Source of the DNA: Pseudomonas eucalypticola
GTDB taxonomy: Bacteria; Pseudomonadota; Gammaproteobacteria; Pseudomonadales; Pseudomonadaceae
Length of the DNA: 64,000 nucleotides
Direction of reading: 5' to 3'
Assembly (NCBI RefSeq): GCF_013374995.1
Contig: NZ_CP056030.1
Coordinates: 6,108,501-6,172,500, forward strand
In this document: positions 1-9,518 of the stretch, piece after piece
How positions within the stretch are numbered: the first letter of the stretch is position 1
Layout of the letters: every line of letters starts with the position of its first letter
Made by a program: the position numbers and the translations under genes
Notes under the pieces: model-generated
What the model saw: the letters and a program-made list of their open reading frames with translations, nothing else
Told to the model about the DNA's origin: nothing
The model's database searches: none

Positions 1-594
1 GGCACTGGCCTGGGCCACGAACCCCGCGGCGCTGCCTACGCTGAGGAAGACGCTCTGGCCGGTGTCCCCGCTGGCAATGGTCTCGGTGGCGCTGATCTGC
101 TGCATCACCGCGTTGTCGTCACCCTGGTAGGTGAGGTTGCCGTCGGCGTCTGCTACGAACGTCTGGCTCTCGCTCTGGTAGCCGGAAAAGATGTAGTTGC
201 CGTTGCTATCCGTGGTATTGGCCAAGGACACCAGCGTGTCGTAGATGCCTTGCAGCGAAGTGGCGATGGACGCGCGGTCATCATCACTGAGGGTGCCGTC
301 GCCAGCCTGGATCAACAGGGTCTTGGCGCTGGTGATTGCATCGCTGATGCTGTCCAGAGCGCTCTCTTCGGTAGACAACGACGTGGTCACCGAGGTGCGC
401 GAAGCGGCGTACTGGTCGTTGAGCGACGAAGCCTGTTGCACCACCACTGCCTGGGCTGCCGCCGACGAATCGTCGGAAGGGTTCACCACGCGCTTGCCGC
501 TGGATACCTCGCTGCTGGCGTCCAGGTAGGCGGCTTCCTGGGTGAGCATGTTGCTCAGGCCCTGGCTGTAGACGGTCTGGGTGGAAATACGCAT
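1..594 (-). CDS. flgL: Flagellar hook-filament junction protein FlgL (HAP3), N-terminal 198 aa only
   Basis: FlgL joins the hook to the filament outside the cell. The protein starts MRISTQTVYSQGL, the usual D0 opening, and the reading frame runs off the left edge with no stop. The segments NPSDD (about residue 38) and GTLSDDDRASIATSLQG followed by LANTTDSNGNYIFSGY match enteric FlgL as I remember it better than the P. aeruginosa protein. The start lies 16 bases beyond the flgK stop, so the two are cotranscribed from the FliA-type promoter before flgK. Only the N-terminal half can be judged. Confidence 0.95.
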   Translation of the reverse strand, partial: MRISTQTVYSQGLSNMLTQEAAYLDASSEVSSGKRVVNPSDDSSAAAQAVVVQQASSLNDQYAASRTSVTTSLSTEESALDSISDAITSAKTLLIQAGDGTLSDDDRASIATSLQGIYDTLVSLANTTDSNGNYIFSGYQSESQTFVADADGNLTYQGDDNAVMQQISATETIASGDTGQSVFLSVGSAAGFVAQASA

Positions 595-610
595 CGGTCA
601 AGCCTCCTTG

Positions 611-2221
611 TCAGGCGTCCATGCTCAGAATGGTGTCGAGCACGGTGGAACCCACCTCGACGATTTTCGCGCAGGCCTGGTAGTACGCCTGGTAGCGCAC
701 AAGGTCGGCGGCCTCTTCGTCCAGGTTCACGCCCGAGGACGACTGCTGCAGGGTGGTCAGTTGTTCGGTGACGCTGGTCTGGTTGTCCAGTTGCGTGCTG
801 ATGGAACTGGTGGTGCTGCCTACTTTGCTGACCAGCGATGCATAGGCTTCGGTCAGGGTGGACGTACCGCCCACCAGGTCCTGGTTCTGCAAGTCGAGCA
901 TTTCCAGGGCGATGCTGTTGTCACTGTCCCCGCCACCGGCGCCTGCGGCGATCAGCGATGGGTCATCGATTTCGGTGTCCAGCGTGCTGGCGGCGCTGCT
1001 CAGGGGCTTGACCAGGAAGCTGTCGCCGTCGTTGGCAGTGCCGCTGATGGTCACGGTCAGGCCGCCGAAGCCGAGGGTGCCGGTGTCGGCGTCATAGGTG
1101 CTTTCCACGGCCTCCCCGGTGCTGGCATCCGTCACGCTGTAGCCGTTATCGACCGTATAGGTGACGGTGTAATTGCTGGTGGTCAGGCCGTCCAGGTCAT
1201 CGGAAAAGGTGGCGCTCAGGCTCGCGGTGCCGGTATTGCCGGTATTGCTGTACACCACCGGGTCGTCCACCGAAAAGAATGCGGTGCCGGTGTCGCCATT
1301 GAGGTCCGTGCCACTGGTTTGCAGGGCATTGAAAGCGCTGGCCAAGGCGACGGCCATCTGGCCCAACTGATTCTGGGCGGTATCGAGGGTTTCGCTGCGG
1401 AAGGTCAACAGGCCACCGATGGAGCCCCCGCTGATGGTCGACTCGTCGAGCTCGGTTTCGTTGCCGGCGGCATCCACGTAGCTGACCACCGTCTGGGAAG
1501 GGTCGCTAGCGGAGGTGGTAGTTGCCAATTCGAAGCTTTGATTACCGGACACCAGCGACAGACCATTGCTCAGGGACAGGCTGTAGCTGCCGTTGTCCTG
1601 GACGGTGAGGTCGACATCCACCAGCTCATTCAGCGAGGTAACCAGGGCGTCGCGCTGGTCCATCAGGGTGTTGGCCGAGTCCGAGTTGCTGCCCAGCGCA
1701 CTGATCTGCTGGTTGAGGGTAGCGATCTGGTCGGTGATATCGTTGACCTGGTCGACCTGGTCGCTCAACTGCGAGTTGACGCTGCTCTGCATGTCATCCA
1801 GGTAACTGCCCAGGGAATTGAACTGGGACACCAGGGTTTCTGCCGAGCCTATCACCTCTTCGCGGGCTGCCGAGTCACTGGCATCGCTGCTCATGGTCTG
1901 TACCGAGGAGAAGAAATCCTGCATCAGGGTATCCAGGTCCGAGGTGCTGTCGGCCAGCAGATCGTCGACCTGGGAGACTTGCGTCGAGTAGGTGCTGAGC
2001 GCGCTCTCGGTGCTGGTGGACGCATTCAGCTGGGCCGCGATAAACTGGTCGAACGTACGGTCGACACTGGTCACCTCCACGCCCCCCGAGGTGCTCGCGG
2101 CCAGCGATGCAGACTCCAGGTTGTAGCCATCGGTATACACGTTGGTGATGTTGTTGCTGCTGGTGCTGAGGGCCACTTGTGCCGCATTCAGACCGCTGAC
2201 ACCGATCGATATGATGCTCAT
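611..2221 (-). CDS. flgK: Flagellar hook-associated protein FlgK (HAP1)
   Basis: FlgK is the first hook-filament junction protein. The N-terminus MSIISIGVSGLNAAQVAL, with NNITN near residue 23, is the conserved helical D0 region. The C-terminus has NLDEEAADLVRYQAYYQA, the matching D0 helix. The variable middle is rich in Ser, Thr, Asp and Gly. At 536 aa it is close to E. coli FlgK (about 547) and much shorter than the roughly 680-aa protein I associate with the polar flagellum of P. putida and P. aeruginosa. A FliA-type promoter lies 29 bases upstream, so flgKL can be expressed as a late unit. Confidence 0.96.
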   Translation of the reverse strand: MSIISIGVSGLNAAQVALSTSSNNITNVYTDGYNLESASLAASTSGGVEVTSVDRTFDQFIAAQLNASTSTESALSTYSTQVSQVDDLLADSTSDLDTLMQDFFSSVQTMSSDASDSAAREEVIGSAETLVSQFNSLGSYLDDMQSSVNSQLSDQVDQVNDITDQIATLNQQISALGSNSDSANTLMDQRDALVTSLNELVDVDLTVQDNGSYSLSLSNGLSLVSGNQSFELATTTSASDPSQTVVSYVDAAGNETELDESTISGGSIGGLLTFRSETLDTAQNQLGQMAVALASAFNALQTSGTDLNGDTGTAFFSVDDPVVYSNTGNTGTASLSATFSDDLDGLTTSNYTVTYTVDNGYSVTDASTGEAVESTYDADTGTLGFGGLTVTISGTANDGDSFLVKPLSSAASTLDTEIDDPSLIAAGAGGGDSDNSIALEMLDLQNQDLVGGTSTLTEAYASLVSKVGSTTSSISTQLDNQTSVTEQLTTLQQSSSGVNLDEEAADLVRYQAYYQACAKIVEVGSTVLDTILSMDA

Positions 2222-2249
2222 AAATAATTCCTACACGACGTGCCACGTG

Positions 2250-2276
2250 TTATCGGCCGATTGCCTGAAAACTTGA
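2250..2276 (-). promoter_or_regulatory. FliA (sigma-28) type promoter for flgKL
   Basis: On the minus strand TCAAGTT is followed after 12 bases by GCCGATA. Both elements and the spacing match the sigma-28 consensus and are the same as in the promoter before flgM at 10247. It sits just before the flgK start, the classic place for a late flagellar promoter. No start site has been mapped. Confidence 0.85.
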
Positions 2277-2347
2277 AAAATCAGGCGGTTTTTTTGTGCC
2301 CCCAACGTTGTCGTGGCCCCGTGGGAGCGGGCGCATTCCAGCCGGGT

Positions 2348-3235
2348 TCAAGGTTCCAGGCGGGCGGATTGCAGGGGTGGGCGCAGCGGGCCGATGGTAG
2401 CCATCACGGCGATCAGCTTGCTGGCGTAGTCGGGGTCGGTGGCATACCCGCCCTTTTGCAAGGCATGCGCCGCCTGCAAGGGGTCGCGGGCCGATAGCAC
2501 CCCGGCGTAGTTGGCGTTGCTGCCGATCAACTGGGTGTAGTCGGCCAAGGCTGCTTCATCGCTGGCGTAGGCGCGGAAGCTCTGCAGCTGCTTGCGCATT
2601 TCGCCGTCCTGAAACTCCGTGGTCATGACTTCGGTACTTGCCCCGCGCCAGCGTCCACCCGCCTTGATGCCGAACAGGTTGTGGCTGTCCTCGCCGCCAG
2701 CGGTGGTGATCTTGCGCCGCCCCCAATCGGTTTCCAGCGCTGCCTGCGCCACGATCAATTCGGCGGGCACGCCGCTGCTGCGCGACGCTTGCTGGGCTGG
2801 CCCGGCCAGGCGCTGGACGAAATCCTCCACATGGGCTGCCCGCGCACTCGCCTCGCCCACGGCACGGCGCTGCCAGGCGGCGAATGTCTGCTGCACGTTG
2901 GCAACCATCCCCGACGGCGCGCTGACTCGCTGCCCGGTATCGCCCCCCAACTGCCGCTCCAACTGTTCAGCCAGGCCCAGGCCTTTGCCGGCCAGGTGCT
3001 GTGACCACTGCTCATCGAGCATTTCGGTGTACAGGCTGGTCTGCGAGTCCTTGTCCAGGTCGGACTTGGGGATGGCGGCGCGCATGCTCTTGAGCATCAT
3101 CTGCAAGAACATCGCTTCGAATTGCTTGCTGGCCTCCTTGGCCCCGGCGGCCCGGTCGTTCTGGGCCGTGCGGCGCAGGTTGGCCAGGCCCTGCATGTCC
3201 AGGGCGAAGCCGTCGGTGCTACTGGCCAGGCTCAT
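2348..3235 (-). CDS. flgJ: Flagellar rod-assembly protein and peptidoglycan hydrolase FlgJ
   Basis: FlgJ opens the peptidoglycan so the rod can pass. The N-terminal rod-binding domain (about residues 30-105) contains QFEAMFLQMMLKSMRAAIP and AGKGLGLAEQLERQL. The C-terminal glucosaminidase domain (about 130-285) contains ELIVAQAALETDWGRR with the catalytic Glu, and later FRAYASDEAALADY. The length of 295 aa is close to enteric FlgJ (about 313). The start overlaps the flgI stop by one base, indicating translational coupling. The 126 bases before flgK hold the flgKL promoter and a short GC-rich stretch. Confidence 0.96.
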   Translation of the reverse strand: MSLASSTDGFALDMQGLANLRRTAQNDRAAGAKEASKQFEAMFLQMMLKSMRAAIPKSDLDKDSQTSLYTEMLDEQWSQHLAGKGLGLAEQLERQLGGDTGQRVSAPSGMVANVQQTFAAWQRRAVGEASARAAHVEDFVQRLAGPAQQASRSSGVPAELIVAQAALETDWGRRKITTAGGEDSHNLFGIKAGGRWRGASTEVMTTEFQDGEMRKQLQSFRAYASDEAALADYTQLIGSNANYAGVLSARDPLQAAHALQKGGYATDPDYASKLIAVMATIGPLRPPLQSARLEP

Positions 3236-4344
3236 CAGATGATCTCCAGCTCGGCGCGCAGGGAACCGGCAGCCTTGAGCGCCTGCAGTATCACCATCAG
3301 GTCCTGGGGCGTAGCGCCCAGGGCGTTGAGGCCCTTGACCACATCCATCAGGCTGGCGCTGCCTTCCATGAAGTGCAGCAGGCCGCCCTGCTCCTGGATC
3401 GAGATGTTGCTATTAGCGGTGCCGGCGGTCTGCCCTTGGCTCAAGGCGCCCGGCTGGCTGACCTGGTTAGTGGTGTCGATGATCACCGACAAGTTGCCAT
3501 GGGCCACGGCTGCGCGCCCCAGCTTCACGGCGCTGTTGAGCACCACCGAACCTGTGCGCGAGTCGATGATGACCTTCGGCCGGGCCTCGGCGGGCAGCAC
3601 TGCAATGCCCTCGACGCGGGCCATGAAATTGACCCGCTCGTTGGGCGACATCGGCCCCTGCAACTGAATCACGCCGCCATTGACGGCCGACGCCACGGTG
3701 CGGCGGAATTCGGAGTTGATGGCAAACACCACTCGCTCGGTGGTGGCAAAATCGGCCTGGTTCAGGTACAGGCTCAGCATCCCGTCATTGCCACCCAGGT
3801 GCAGCGGCACCTCGCGCTCGACCACCGCGCCGCGCGGGATGCGCCCACCGGCCAGCTGGTTGACCGTGACGCTGCTGCCATTGGCCGCCGCGCCCGCGCC
3901 GCCCACCAGCAAGTTGCCCTGGGCCATGGCGTAGACGTCACCGTCGGCGCCTTTGAGTGGTGTCATCAGCAACGTGCCGCCGCGCAGGCTACGGGCGTTG
4001 CCGATGGACGACACCACCACGTCGATCTGCTGGCCCGGCCGGGCGAAAGGCGGCAGCGTGGCCGTGAGCATGACGGCAGCGATATTCTTCATCTGCATGT
4101 TGGCGCCATCGGGCAGGGTCAGGCCCAGCTGGGACAACATGTTGGTCAGGCTCTGCTCGGTGAAGGGGCTTTGCGTGGTCTGGTCGCCACTGCCGTCCAG
4201 GCCCACGACCAGCCCGTAGCCCACCAGGCTGTTGGGGCGCACGCCGGCGAATTCAGCGATATCGCGAATCTGCTCGGCCCACGCCGGGCCAGCGATGGTC
4301 AGCAATAGCAGGCCACCTAGAAGGGAGCGAATCAGGTCAGCCAT
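3235..4344 (-). CDS. flgI: Flagellar P-ring protein FlgI
   Basis: FlgI forms the periplasmic P-ring around the rod in the peptidoglycan layer. A signal peptide, MADLIRSLLGGLLLLTIAGP ending AWA, precedes mature EQIRDIAEFAGVRPNSLVGY and the family block GLVVGLDGSGDQTTQSPFT. The start MADL is chosen because an AGGG sequence lies 8 bases before it. An in-frame ATG at 4359 overlaps the flgH stop and is a possible coupled start. Export and folding need FlgA, encoded at 9519. Confidence 0.95.
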   Translation of the reverse strand: MADLIRSLLGGLLLLTIAGPAWAEQIRDIAEFAGVRPNSLVGYGLVVGLDGSGDQTTQSPFTEQSLTNMLSQLGLTLPDGANMQMKNIAAVMLTATLPPFARPGQQIDVVVSSIGNARSLRGGTLLMTPLKGADGDVYAMAQGNLLVGGAGAAANGSSVTVNQLAGGRIPRGAVVEREVPLHLGGNDGMLSLYLNQADFATTERVVFAINSEFRRTVASAVNGGVIQLQGPMSPNERVNFMARVEGIAVLPAEARPKVIIDSRTGSVVLNSAVKLGRAAVAHGNLSVIIDTTNQVSQPGALSQGQTAGTANSNISIQEQGGLLHFMEGSASLMDVVKGLNALGATPQDLMVILQALKAAGSLRAELEII

Positions 4345-4355
4345 GGTAGCAGCCC

Positions 4356-5012
4356 TCATAGCGGAGAGATGTTCAGGAAGAAGCGATGCAGCCAGCCCAT
4401 GCGCTGCGCTTCGTTGATGTAGCCGTCACCGACGTATTCGATTCGCGCGTCCGATACCTGGGTGGACGCGACGGTGTTTTCACCGGTGATGGTGCGCGGG
4501 TTGACCACGCCGGAAAACCGGATGAACTCAGTGCCCTGGTTGATGGCGATCTGTTTTTCGCCGCGTACCCGCAGGTTGCCATTGGGCATGACCTGCATCA
4601 CCGCCACGGCAATGGTGCCGGTGAACGAATTGGTGGCCTGGGAACCGCCGCTGCCGGTGAAGTCGTTGTCAACCGAGGCGTCGAGGCCATAGCTGCCTTC
4701 CTGGGAGGCTCGGCTGGAGGTGGCCTTCATGCTCAGGCCGACCGAGCCACTACGCCCGGCGTTGGAGGCCGAATTCTTGCTGGCGCTGACCTGTTCATTC
4801 AGGGTGATGGTCAAGGTATCCCCGACCATGCGCGGCCGACGGTCCTCGAACAGCGGCTGCAGGCCACGCCGCACCTGGTAAATGGCGCCATCGGCCTGGC
4901 GCGCTGGCAGTGGCGGCACCACCATGCTTTCGTCCTGCACCACCGGTTTGCGCGGCAACACATCGCAGCCGGCCAGCAGGCCGACGACGATGCACAACGC
5001 CAGCTTGTTCAT
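4356..5012 (-). CDS. flgH: Flagellar L-ring lipoprotein FlgH
   Basis: FlgH is the outer-membrane L-ring lipoprotein. [19 protein letters not shown] is a lipoprotein signal with lipobox LAGC. Family blocks include [20 protein letters not shown] and [19 protein letters not shown], and the C-terminus reads [19 protein letters not shown]. The start MNKL is chosen for its signal peptide and a GAGG six bases upstream. An ATG at 5024 overlaps the flgG stop and is an alternative. Lipid attachment would need Lgt, encoded at 13866. Confidence 0.95.
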   Translation of the reverse strand: MNKLALCIVVGLLAGCDVLPRKPVVQDESMVVPPLPARQADGAIYQVRRGLQPLFEDRRPRMVGDTLTITLNEQVSASKNSASNAGRSGSVGLSMKATSSRASQEGSYGLDASVDNDFTGSGGSQATNSFTGTIAVAVMQVMPNGNLRVRGEKQIAINQGTEFIRFSGVVNPRTITGENTVASTQVSDARIEYVGDGYINEAQRMGWLHRFFLNISPL

Positions 5013-5020
5013 GCCGCACC

Positions 5021-5803
5021 TCATAGCTGCGTCAGGCGCTGCAGCATTTCGTTGGAGGCATCCACCGCTTTGCTGTTGATCTCGTACGCGCGCTGCACCT
5101 GGATCATGCTGACCATCTCCTCCACCACATTGACGTTGGAGGTTTCCACATAGCCTTCGGACAAGGTGCCGGCGCCATTCAGCCCCGGCGTGCTTTCCGT
5201 AGGCGCGCCCGACGCGTCGGTTTCCAGGTACAGGTTCTGACCGATGCTTTCCAGGCCGGCGGGGTTGATGAACAGTGCCACGTTCAACTGCCCCACCTGG
5301 GTGGAGGTAGAAGAACCGGAGTTCACCACCGAGACGATGCCGTCGGTGCTCACCGACACCGAAGTGGCGGTGCTGGGAATGGTGATACCACCGGTCAGGG
5401 TGTAACCGTTGGACGTCACCATCTGGCCGTTGGCGTCAAGCTGGAAGCTGCCATCACGGGTATAGGCAGTGGTGCCGTCGGGCATGTCCACCTCGAAGAA
5501 ACCATTGCCGTTGATGGCCAGGTCCTTGGAGTTGTCGGTCTCGGTCAGGTTGCCCTGGGTGTGCAGGCGCTCGGTGGCCACCTGGCGAACACCGGTACCT
5601 ACCTGCAGCCCCGACGGCAGCTTGGTCTGGCTGGTGCTCTGCGCGCCGGGCTGGCGCATGTTCTGGTACAGCAGGTCTTCGAACACCGCACGCGACTTCT
5701 TGAAGCCGTTGGTGCTGACGTTGGCCAGGTTGTTGGCGATGACGTCCATTTGCGCCTGCTGGGCTTCCAGGCCGGTTTTCGCCGTCCACAGTGATCGGAT
5801 CAT
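5021..5803 (-). CDS. flgG: Flagellar distal rod protein FlgG
   Basis: FlgG polymerises as the distal rod. The N-terminus [20 protein letters not shown], with [21 protein letters not shown], is the standard rod/hook D0 signature. [12 protein letters not shown] and [15 protein letters not shown] are FlgG-specific blocks. The C-terminal helix ends [20 protein letters not shown]. The 260-aa length is that of E. coli FlgG. It is spaced 31 bases from flgF and overlaps the alternative flgH start. Confidence 0.97.
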   Translation of the reverse strand: MIRSLWTAKTGLEAQQAQMDVIANNLANVSTNGFKKSRAVFEDLLYQNMRQPGAQSTSQTKLPSGLQVGTGVRQVATERLHTQGNLTETDNSKDLAINGNGFFEVDMPDGTTAYTRDGSFQLDANGQMVTSNGYTLTGGITIPSTATSVSVSTDGIVSVVNSGSSTSTQVGQLNVALFINPAGLESIGQNLYLETDASGAPTESTPGLNGAGTLSEGYVETSNVNVVEEMVSMIQVQRAYEINSKAVDASNEMLQRLTQL

Positions 5804-5834
5804 CGATCATTCCTCGTTCAATTCAACCGGTGTT

Positions 5835-6590
5835 TCAGCCCTGCAGGGACAGCAGGCTGTTGGCGTTCTTGGCGTTGTCGTCGGCGTCGCTGATGACCTT
5901 CATCTGCATCTCGTAACGCCGGGAGTTGTCGATCATCGCGACCATTGCGCTGGTAGGGCTGATGTTGCTGCCCTCCAGGTTGCCGGGGCTCAGGCGCATG
6001 GCGTCGTCGGCCGGCAGCGGTTGCCGGGTGCCGTCGGGGCCTGGCGGCGCACGGAACAGGCCATCGCTGCCAGCCTCGACGGTGCCCGGCAGCGCCGAGA
6101 CCAGCTTCAGCCGGCCCACTTGGGCCAGGCCCTTGGCGCCGCCGGTCTGCTCACGAACGCTGAGCGTTCCGTCGCTGCCGATGCTGACCTCGCTGCCCGG
6201 CGGCACGCTGACAGGCCCGCCATCGCCTATCACCGGGCGACCGCCCACCGTGACGTTGCCGGCACCATCCACCTGCAGGTCGCCACGGCGGGTATAGGCC
6301 TCACCGCCGTCGCTGGTCTGCACGGCGAGCAGCCCGTTGACGTCCAGGGCCACGTCCAGGTTGCGATCGGTGCGGGTCACCGGGCCCTGGCTCCAATCCA
6401 CGCCAATACCGGTAGCCGACACCGCCACGCGGGTCGGCAGGCCCTCGCCGGCTACCGGCACGGCCTGCATTTGCGCCAGTTGCGAACGAAAACCCGGGGT
6501 CACCACGTTGGCCAGGTTGTTGGCCACCACGGCTTGCTGGTCCAGGGACTGGGAGGCGCCGCTCATGGCGGTGTAGAGCATGCGATCCAT
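5835..6590 (-). CDS. flgF: Flagellar proximal rod protein FlgF
   Basis: FlgF is a proximal rod subunit. The N-terminus MDRMLYTAMSGASQSLDQQA, followed by NNLANVVTPGFRSQLAQMQA, is the FlgF form of the rod signature. The C-terminal helix contains MVAMIDNSRRYEMQMKVI. The 251-aa length equals enteric FlgF. It begins two bases after the flgE stop, so flgE and flgF are in one transcript here. Confidence 0.96.
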   Translation of the reverse strand: MDRMLYTAMSGASQSLDQQAVVANNLANVVTPGFRSQLAQMQAVPVAGEGLPTRVAVSATGIGVDWSQGPVTRTDRNLDVALDVNGLLAVQTSDGGEAYTRRGDLQVDGAGNVTVGGRPVIGDGGPVSVPPGSEVSIGSDGTLSVREQTGGAKGLAQVGRLKLVSALPGTVEAGSDGLFRAPPGPDGTRQPLPADDAMRLSPGNLEGSNISPTSAMVAMIDNSRRYEMQMKVISDADDNAKNANSLLSLQG

Positions 6591-6592
6591 GA

Positions 6593-7762
6593 TTACGACC
6601 CGAGGCTAACCGCTTGCTGGAGGACTTCGCTCTGGGTCTTGACCGATTGCGAGTTGGCCTGGAAGTTGCGCTGGGCAATGATCAGGTTCACCAACTCCGT
6701 GGTCAGGTCGACGTTGGAGTCTTCGGTCACGCCGCTCTCGATGGAGCCCAATTGGCCGGTGCCGGCCGTACCCAACAGGGCCACGCCCGATTCGGTGGTA
6801 GCGGTCCAACTGTTGTCGCCCACAGCCTTGAGGCCCTGCTCATTGTTGAAGGTGGCCAGCACGATCTGGTCGATGATCTGGGTCTGGTCGTTGGAGTAGC
6901 TGGCGACCACGTTGCCGCTCGAATCGATGGTGAAACCGGTCAGGCTTCCGGAGGTGTAGCCGTCCTGGGAACTGCTGGACAGTTCGAAGTCGTTGCCGAA
7001 CTGGGTAGTGCCGGTCAGGTCGAGCTCGATACTCATTTCGGCGGCGCCGTTGTCCGGGTCATAGCTGTAGGTCGCCGTAGCGCCGCTGGTGAGCAGGCCG
7101 CTGGTGTCGAAGGCCACCTCCTGGCTCACGGCATTGCCGTCGTCATCGGTGACGGTGTTGCCGTCGATGGCGGTGTAGACGTTCCAGGTGTTGGTGTCAT
7201 CGCTCTTGGCGAAATACAGCGTCATGCTGTGGCTGTTACCCAGCGAGTCGTACACCGTGGCGCTGGTGGAGTACGAGTAACTGGTGGCGTCGGTGGCGTC
7301 GAAGGTGCTGGTGATGGCGTCGGAACTGGAGTCCAGGTTCAGGGTGGCGTCCACCTCGGTGGTGGCACTGGCCTGCAGGCCGGAGGACGGGATCTGGATC
7401 ACGCCGCTGGCACCCACCAGCTTGGCGCCCGCGGCATTTTCCAGGTACCCATCGGAGCTCAAGGTCAGTTGCCCATCGCGCGAGTAGGTCGTGGTGGTGC
7501 CATCGTTGAACACGAAGAAACCATCACCACTCACGGCCAGGTCCAGGTCATTGTCGGTAGTCGTCAGGCTGCCTGACTCGAAGTTCTGCACCACCCCGGA
7601 CACCGAAGTACCCAGGCCCACCTCGGCGTCGGCGTAGACGTCGGCGAACTCGGTGGTGGAGCTTTTGAAGCCCACGGTTTCGGAGTTGGAGATGTTGTTG
7701 CTGATGACGTTGAGGTCGGTCGATGCTGCGCTCAGACCGCTGAGTGCTTGGGAAAAGCCCAT
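6593..7762 (-). CDS. flgE: Flagellar hook protein FlgE
   Basis: FlgE is the hook subunit. MGFSQALSGLSAASTDLNVI and SNNISNSETVGFKSSTTEFA form the N-terminal D0 domain, and LVNLIIAQRNFQANSQSVKT is the C-terminal helix. The middle is rich in Ser, Thr, Asp and Gly with almost no Cys, as in other hook proteins. At 389 aa it is near E. coli FlgE (about 402) and shorter than the 440-460 aa I recall for polar Pseudomonas FlgE. The hook cap gene flgD lies 84 bases upstream. Confidence 0.96.
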   Translation of the reverse strand: MGFSQALSGLSAASTDLNVISNNISNSETVGFKSSTTEFADVYADAEVGLGTSVSGVVQNFESGSLTTTDNDLDLAVSGDGFFVFNDGTTTTYSRDGQLTLSSDGYLENAAGAKLVGASGVIQIPSSGLQASATTEVDATLNLDSSSDAITSTFDATDATSYSYSTSATVYDSLGNSHSMTLYFAKSDDTNTWNVYTAIDGNTVTDDDGNAVSQEVAFDTSGLLTSGATATYSYDPDNGAAEMSIELDLTGTTQFGNDFELSSSSQDGYTSGSLTGFTIDSSGNVVASYSNDQTQIIDQIVLATFNNEQGLKAVGDNSWTATTESGVALLGTAGTGQLGSIESGVTEDSNVDLTTELVNLIIAQRNFQANSQSVKTQSEVLQQAVSLGS

Positions 7763-7846
7763 ATTTCGCTCCTTGAAGCCGATAAGGACCGGGCAGCCGC
7801 AAACGCCGCGAAGGTCACGTTTCTGTGAAAGGTCTTGGGTAAGGCG

Positions 7847-8527
7847 TTACAGCAACAGGCGAATGTCGCTGAGGCTGGCGCTGTCGGTATTGGCGCCCAG
7901 TTCCAGTACCACGGCGCTGGAATCATCCGTGCTGACACCCGATACCAGGGCGTAATTGAGCGCCGTGGCGGTCACGGCGCTGCCGTCTTCGGTGGCGCTG
8001 ATGCTCACCGTGTAATCGCCGTCCGGGGCGGTGGTGCCGTCGTCCGCCAGGCCGTCCCAGCTCAGCGAATGCACGCCTTCGTCCAGCGCCCCCACGTCGA
8101 TGGTGCGCACTACGTTGCCACTGCTGTCGGTGATGGTGGCGGTGACGGTGTCGGCATCCCCGTCCAGGTTCACCCCGTAGGCCGTGGCGCTGCCACCGGA
8201 TACGGTGATCGAATCGCCGTCCACCAGCACGCCTTTGCCCACCAGTGCCGAGGCTTGCAACGCCTGGCTGGTATCGATCTGGCCGGAGATGCTGTCCAGC
8301 GTGTCACCCAGGTCGGTGATGCCGCTGATCATGTTGATCTGCGCCAACTGCGAAACCATTTCTGTGTTGTCCATGGGTTCGGACGGGTCCTGGTTCTGCA
8401 GTTCGGTCACCAGCAGGGTGAGAAACTGGCTTTGCAGGTCGTCCGCCGTGGTGGCCGTCGAGGTACTGGTGGTGGTCGTGCTGGTGTTCATGCTCGACAG
8501 CACTGAGCTGCTGATGGTGTTGGTCAT
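7847..8527 (-). CDS. flgD: Flagellar hook-capping protein FlgD
   Basis: FlgD caps the growing hook and is later lost. The N-terminus is low in complexity (Ser/Thr-rich, residues 1-28). It is followed by the conserved block DDLQSQFLTLLVTELQNQDP and PMDNTEMVSQLAQINMISGI. The C-terminal half carries the FLG/FN3-like beta domain with DAGxH-type text near VHSLSWDGLADDGTTAPDGD. The 226-aa length matches enteric FlgD (231). It follows flgC by three bases. Confidence 0.95.
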   Translation of the reverse strand: MTNTISSSVLSSMNTSTTTTSTSTATTADDLQSQFLTLLVTELQNQDPSEPMDNTEMVSQLAQINMISGITDLGDTLDSISGQIDTSQALQASALVGKGVLVDGDSITVSGGSATAYGVNLDGDADTVTATITDSSGNVVRTIDVGALDEGVHSLSWDGLADDGTTAPDGDYTVSISATEDGSAVTATALNYALVSGVSTDDSSAVVLELGANTDSASLSDIRLLL

Positions 8528-8530
8528 GGA

Positions 8531-8929
8531 TCAGGACTCTCCCAGAGTCAGGGTCTTAAGCATCAGTTGCTTGCTCGTGCTCATGACCTCGACGTTGGCC
8601 TGGTAGGAGCGCGAAGCGGAAATCATGTTGACCATCTCGCCCACAGGCTCGACGTTGGGCATGCTCACGTAGCCGTCGGCGTCGGCCATGGGGTCGCCGG
8701 GGCGGTATTCCTTGCGAAAATCGGACTGGTCTTCCACCACCTGGCTGACGCGCACACCACCAAGCCCCGCGGCCTGGGCCTCGAACACGGCCTGACGAGC
8801 ACGGTACGGCTGGCCGTCGGGGCCGCTGACGCTATCGGCGTTGGCCAGGTTGCTGGCGGTCACGTTCATGCGCTGGGACTGGGCACTCAGCGCGGAACCG
8901 GCAATATCGAAAATGCTGAACATCGACAT
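8531..8929 (-). CDS. flgC: Flagellar proximal rod protein FlgC
   Basis: FlgC is a proximal rod subunit. The N-terminus [20 protein letters not shown] with [11 protein letters not shown] is the FlgC form of the rod signature. [20 protein letters not shown] and [20 protein letters not shown] form the C-terminal helix. The 132-aa length matches the family. It lies between flgB (14-base gap) and flgD. Confidence 0.96.
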   Translation of the reverse strand: MSMFSIFDIAGSALSAQSQRMNVTASNLANADSVSGPDGQPYRARQAVFEAQAAGLGGVRVSQVVEDQSDFRKEYRPGDPMADADGYVSMPNVEPVGEMVNMISASRSYQANVEVMSTSKQLMLKTLTLGES

Positions 8930-8943
8930 GAGGGGTACCTGCT

Positions 8944-9357
8944 CTATTCGGACTGCATGGCGGTCTTGAGCGCCTGCAGCCGGCTATTCAGAAACGTGAG
9001 GCTGGCCTCGTAGCGCACCGAGTTGTCGCTGAACTGCGCGCGTTCGCGGTCCATGTCCACGGTGTTGCCGTCCAGGCTGGGCTGGTCGGGTACGCGATAG
9101 AGCATTTCGTGCAGCGAGTTGCCGCTGAAGGTTGCCGCCAGGTGCCGATCGGAGGTGGTCGCCAGGCTCATGCCGCTGGCCTTGGGCATACCCTGGCCCA
9201 AAGCGCTGGCCAACTCGCCGGAGAAATCGAAATCGCGGGCGCGATAACCCGGCGTATCGGCATTGGCGATGTTGTTGGCCAACACCTGCTGGCGTTCGGC
9301 GCGCAGGCTCAGTGCGTTCTGCTGAAAGCTGAGCTCGTTGTCGAGCTTGTCGATCAT
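8944..9357 (-). CDS. flgB: Flagellar proximal rod protein FlgB
   Basis: FlgB is the most proximal FlgB/C-type rod protein. The ATG at 9357 gives [20 protein letters not shown] and [20 protein letters not shown], the family opening. The C-terminus is [21 protein letters not shown] longer in-frame start at 9459 would add 34 residues without family character and is rejected. This is the first gene of the minus-strand flg operon, and its start faces flgA across 161 bases with no chemotaxis gene between. Confidence 0.95.
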   Translation of the reverse strand: MIDKLDNELSFQQNALSLRAERQQVLANNIANADTPGYRARDFDFSGELASALGQGMPKASGMSLATTSDRHLAATFSGNSLHEMLYRVPDQPSLDGNTVDMDRERAQFSDNSVRYEASLTFLNSRLQALKTAMQSE

Positions 9358-9518
9358 GCTGGCAGCCTCGGACTCGGATTGGGGGTGAGGCGCGCAGAGT
9401 AGTCGCAAGGTGGCCAAGCCAAAGGCTGAAACAGACACGCATTTATCGAGCACTTCCAACCTTGCATCGCGGCGCGGCGCTCTAGAATCACCTGCACGAC
9501 CCTCGACGAATCAGCCGC
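9358..9518. promoter_or_regulatory. Divergent flgB/flgA control region
   Basis: These 161 bases must drive both flgB (left) and flgA (right). I see no well-spaced sigma-54 box: the nearest GG...GC pair on the minus strand is two bases too far apart. This fits a non-FleQ/RpoN flagellar regulon, such as an FlhDC-type control, but no FlhDC site was identified by eye. Confidence 0.45.

Noticed and set aside
581..2227. A 548-codon open frame on the plus strand across flgK
   Set aside because: It is antisense to a clear flgK. In GC-rich DNA the opposite strand often stays open, and the translation has no family character.
2258..2296. Plus-strand terminator near 2262-2296 (GCCTGA...TCAGGC followed by T7)
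   Set aside because: No plus-strand gene lies upstream, and the sequence overlaps the FliA promoter of flgK.
9415..9445. Possible sigma-54 promoter before flgB (TGGC...TTGC on the minus strand)
   Set aside because: The GG and GC are 12 bases apart instead of 10, too far for RpoN.
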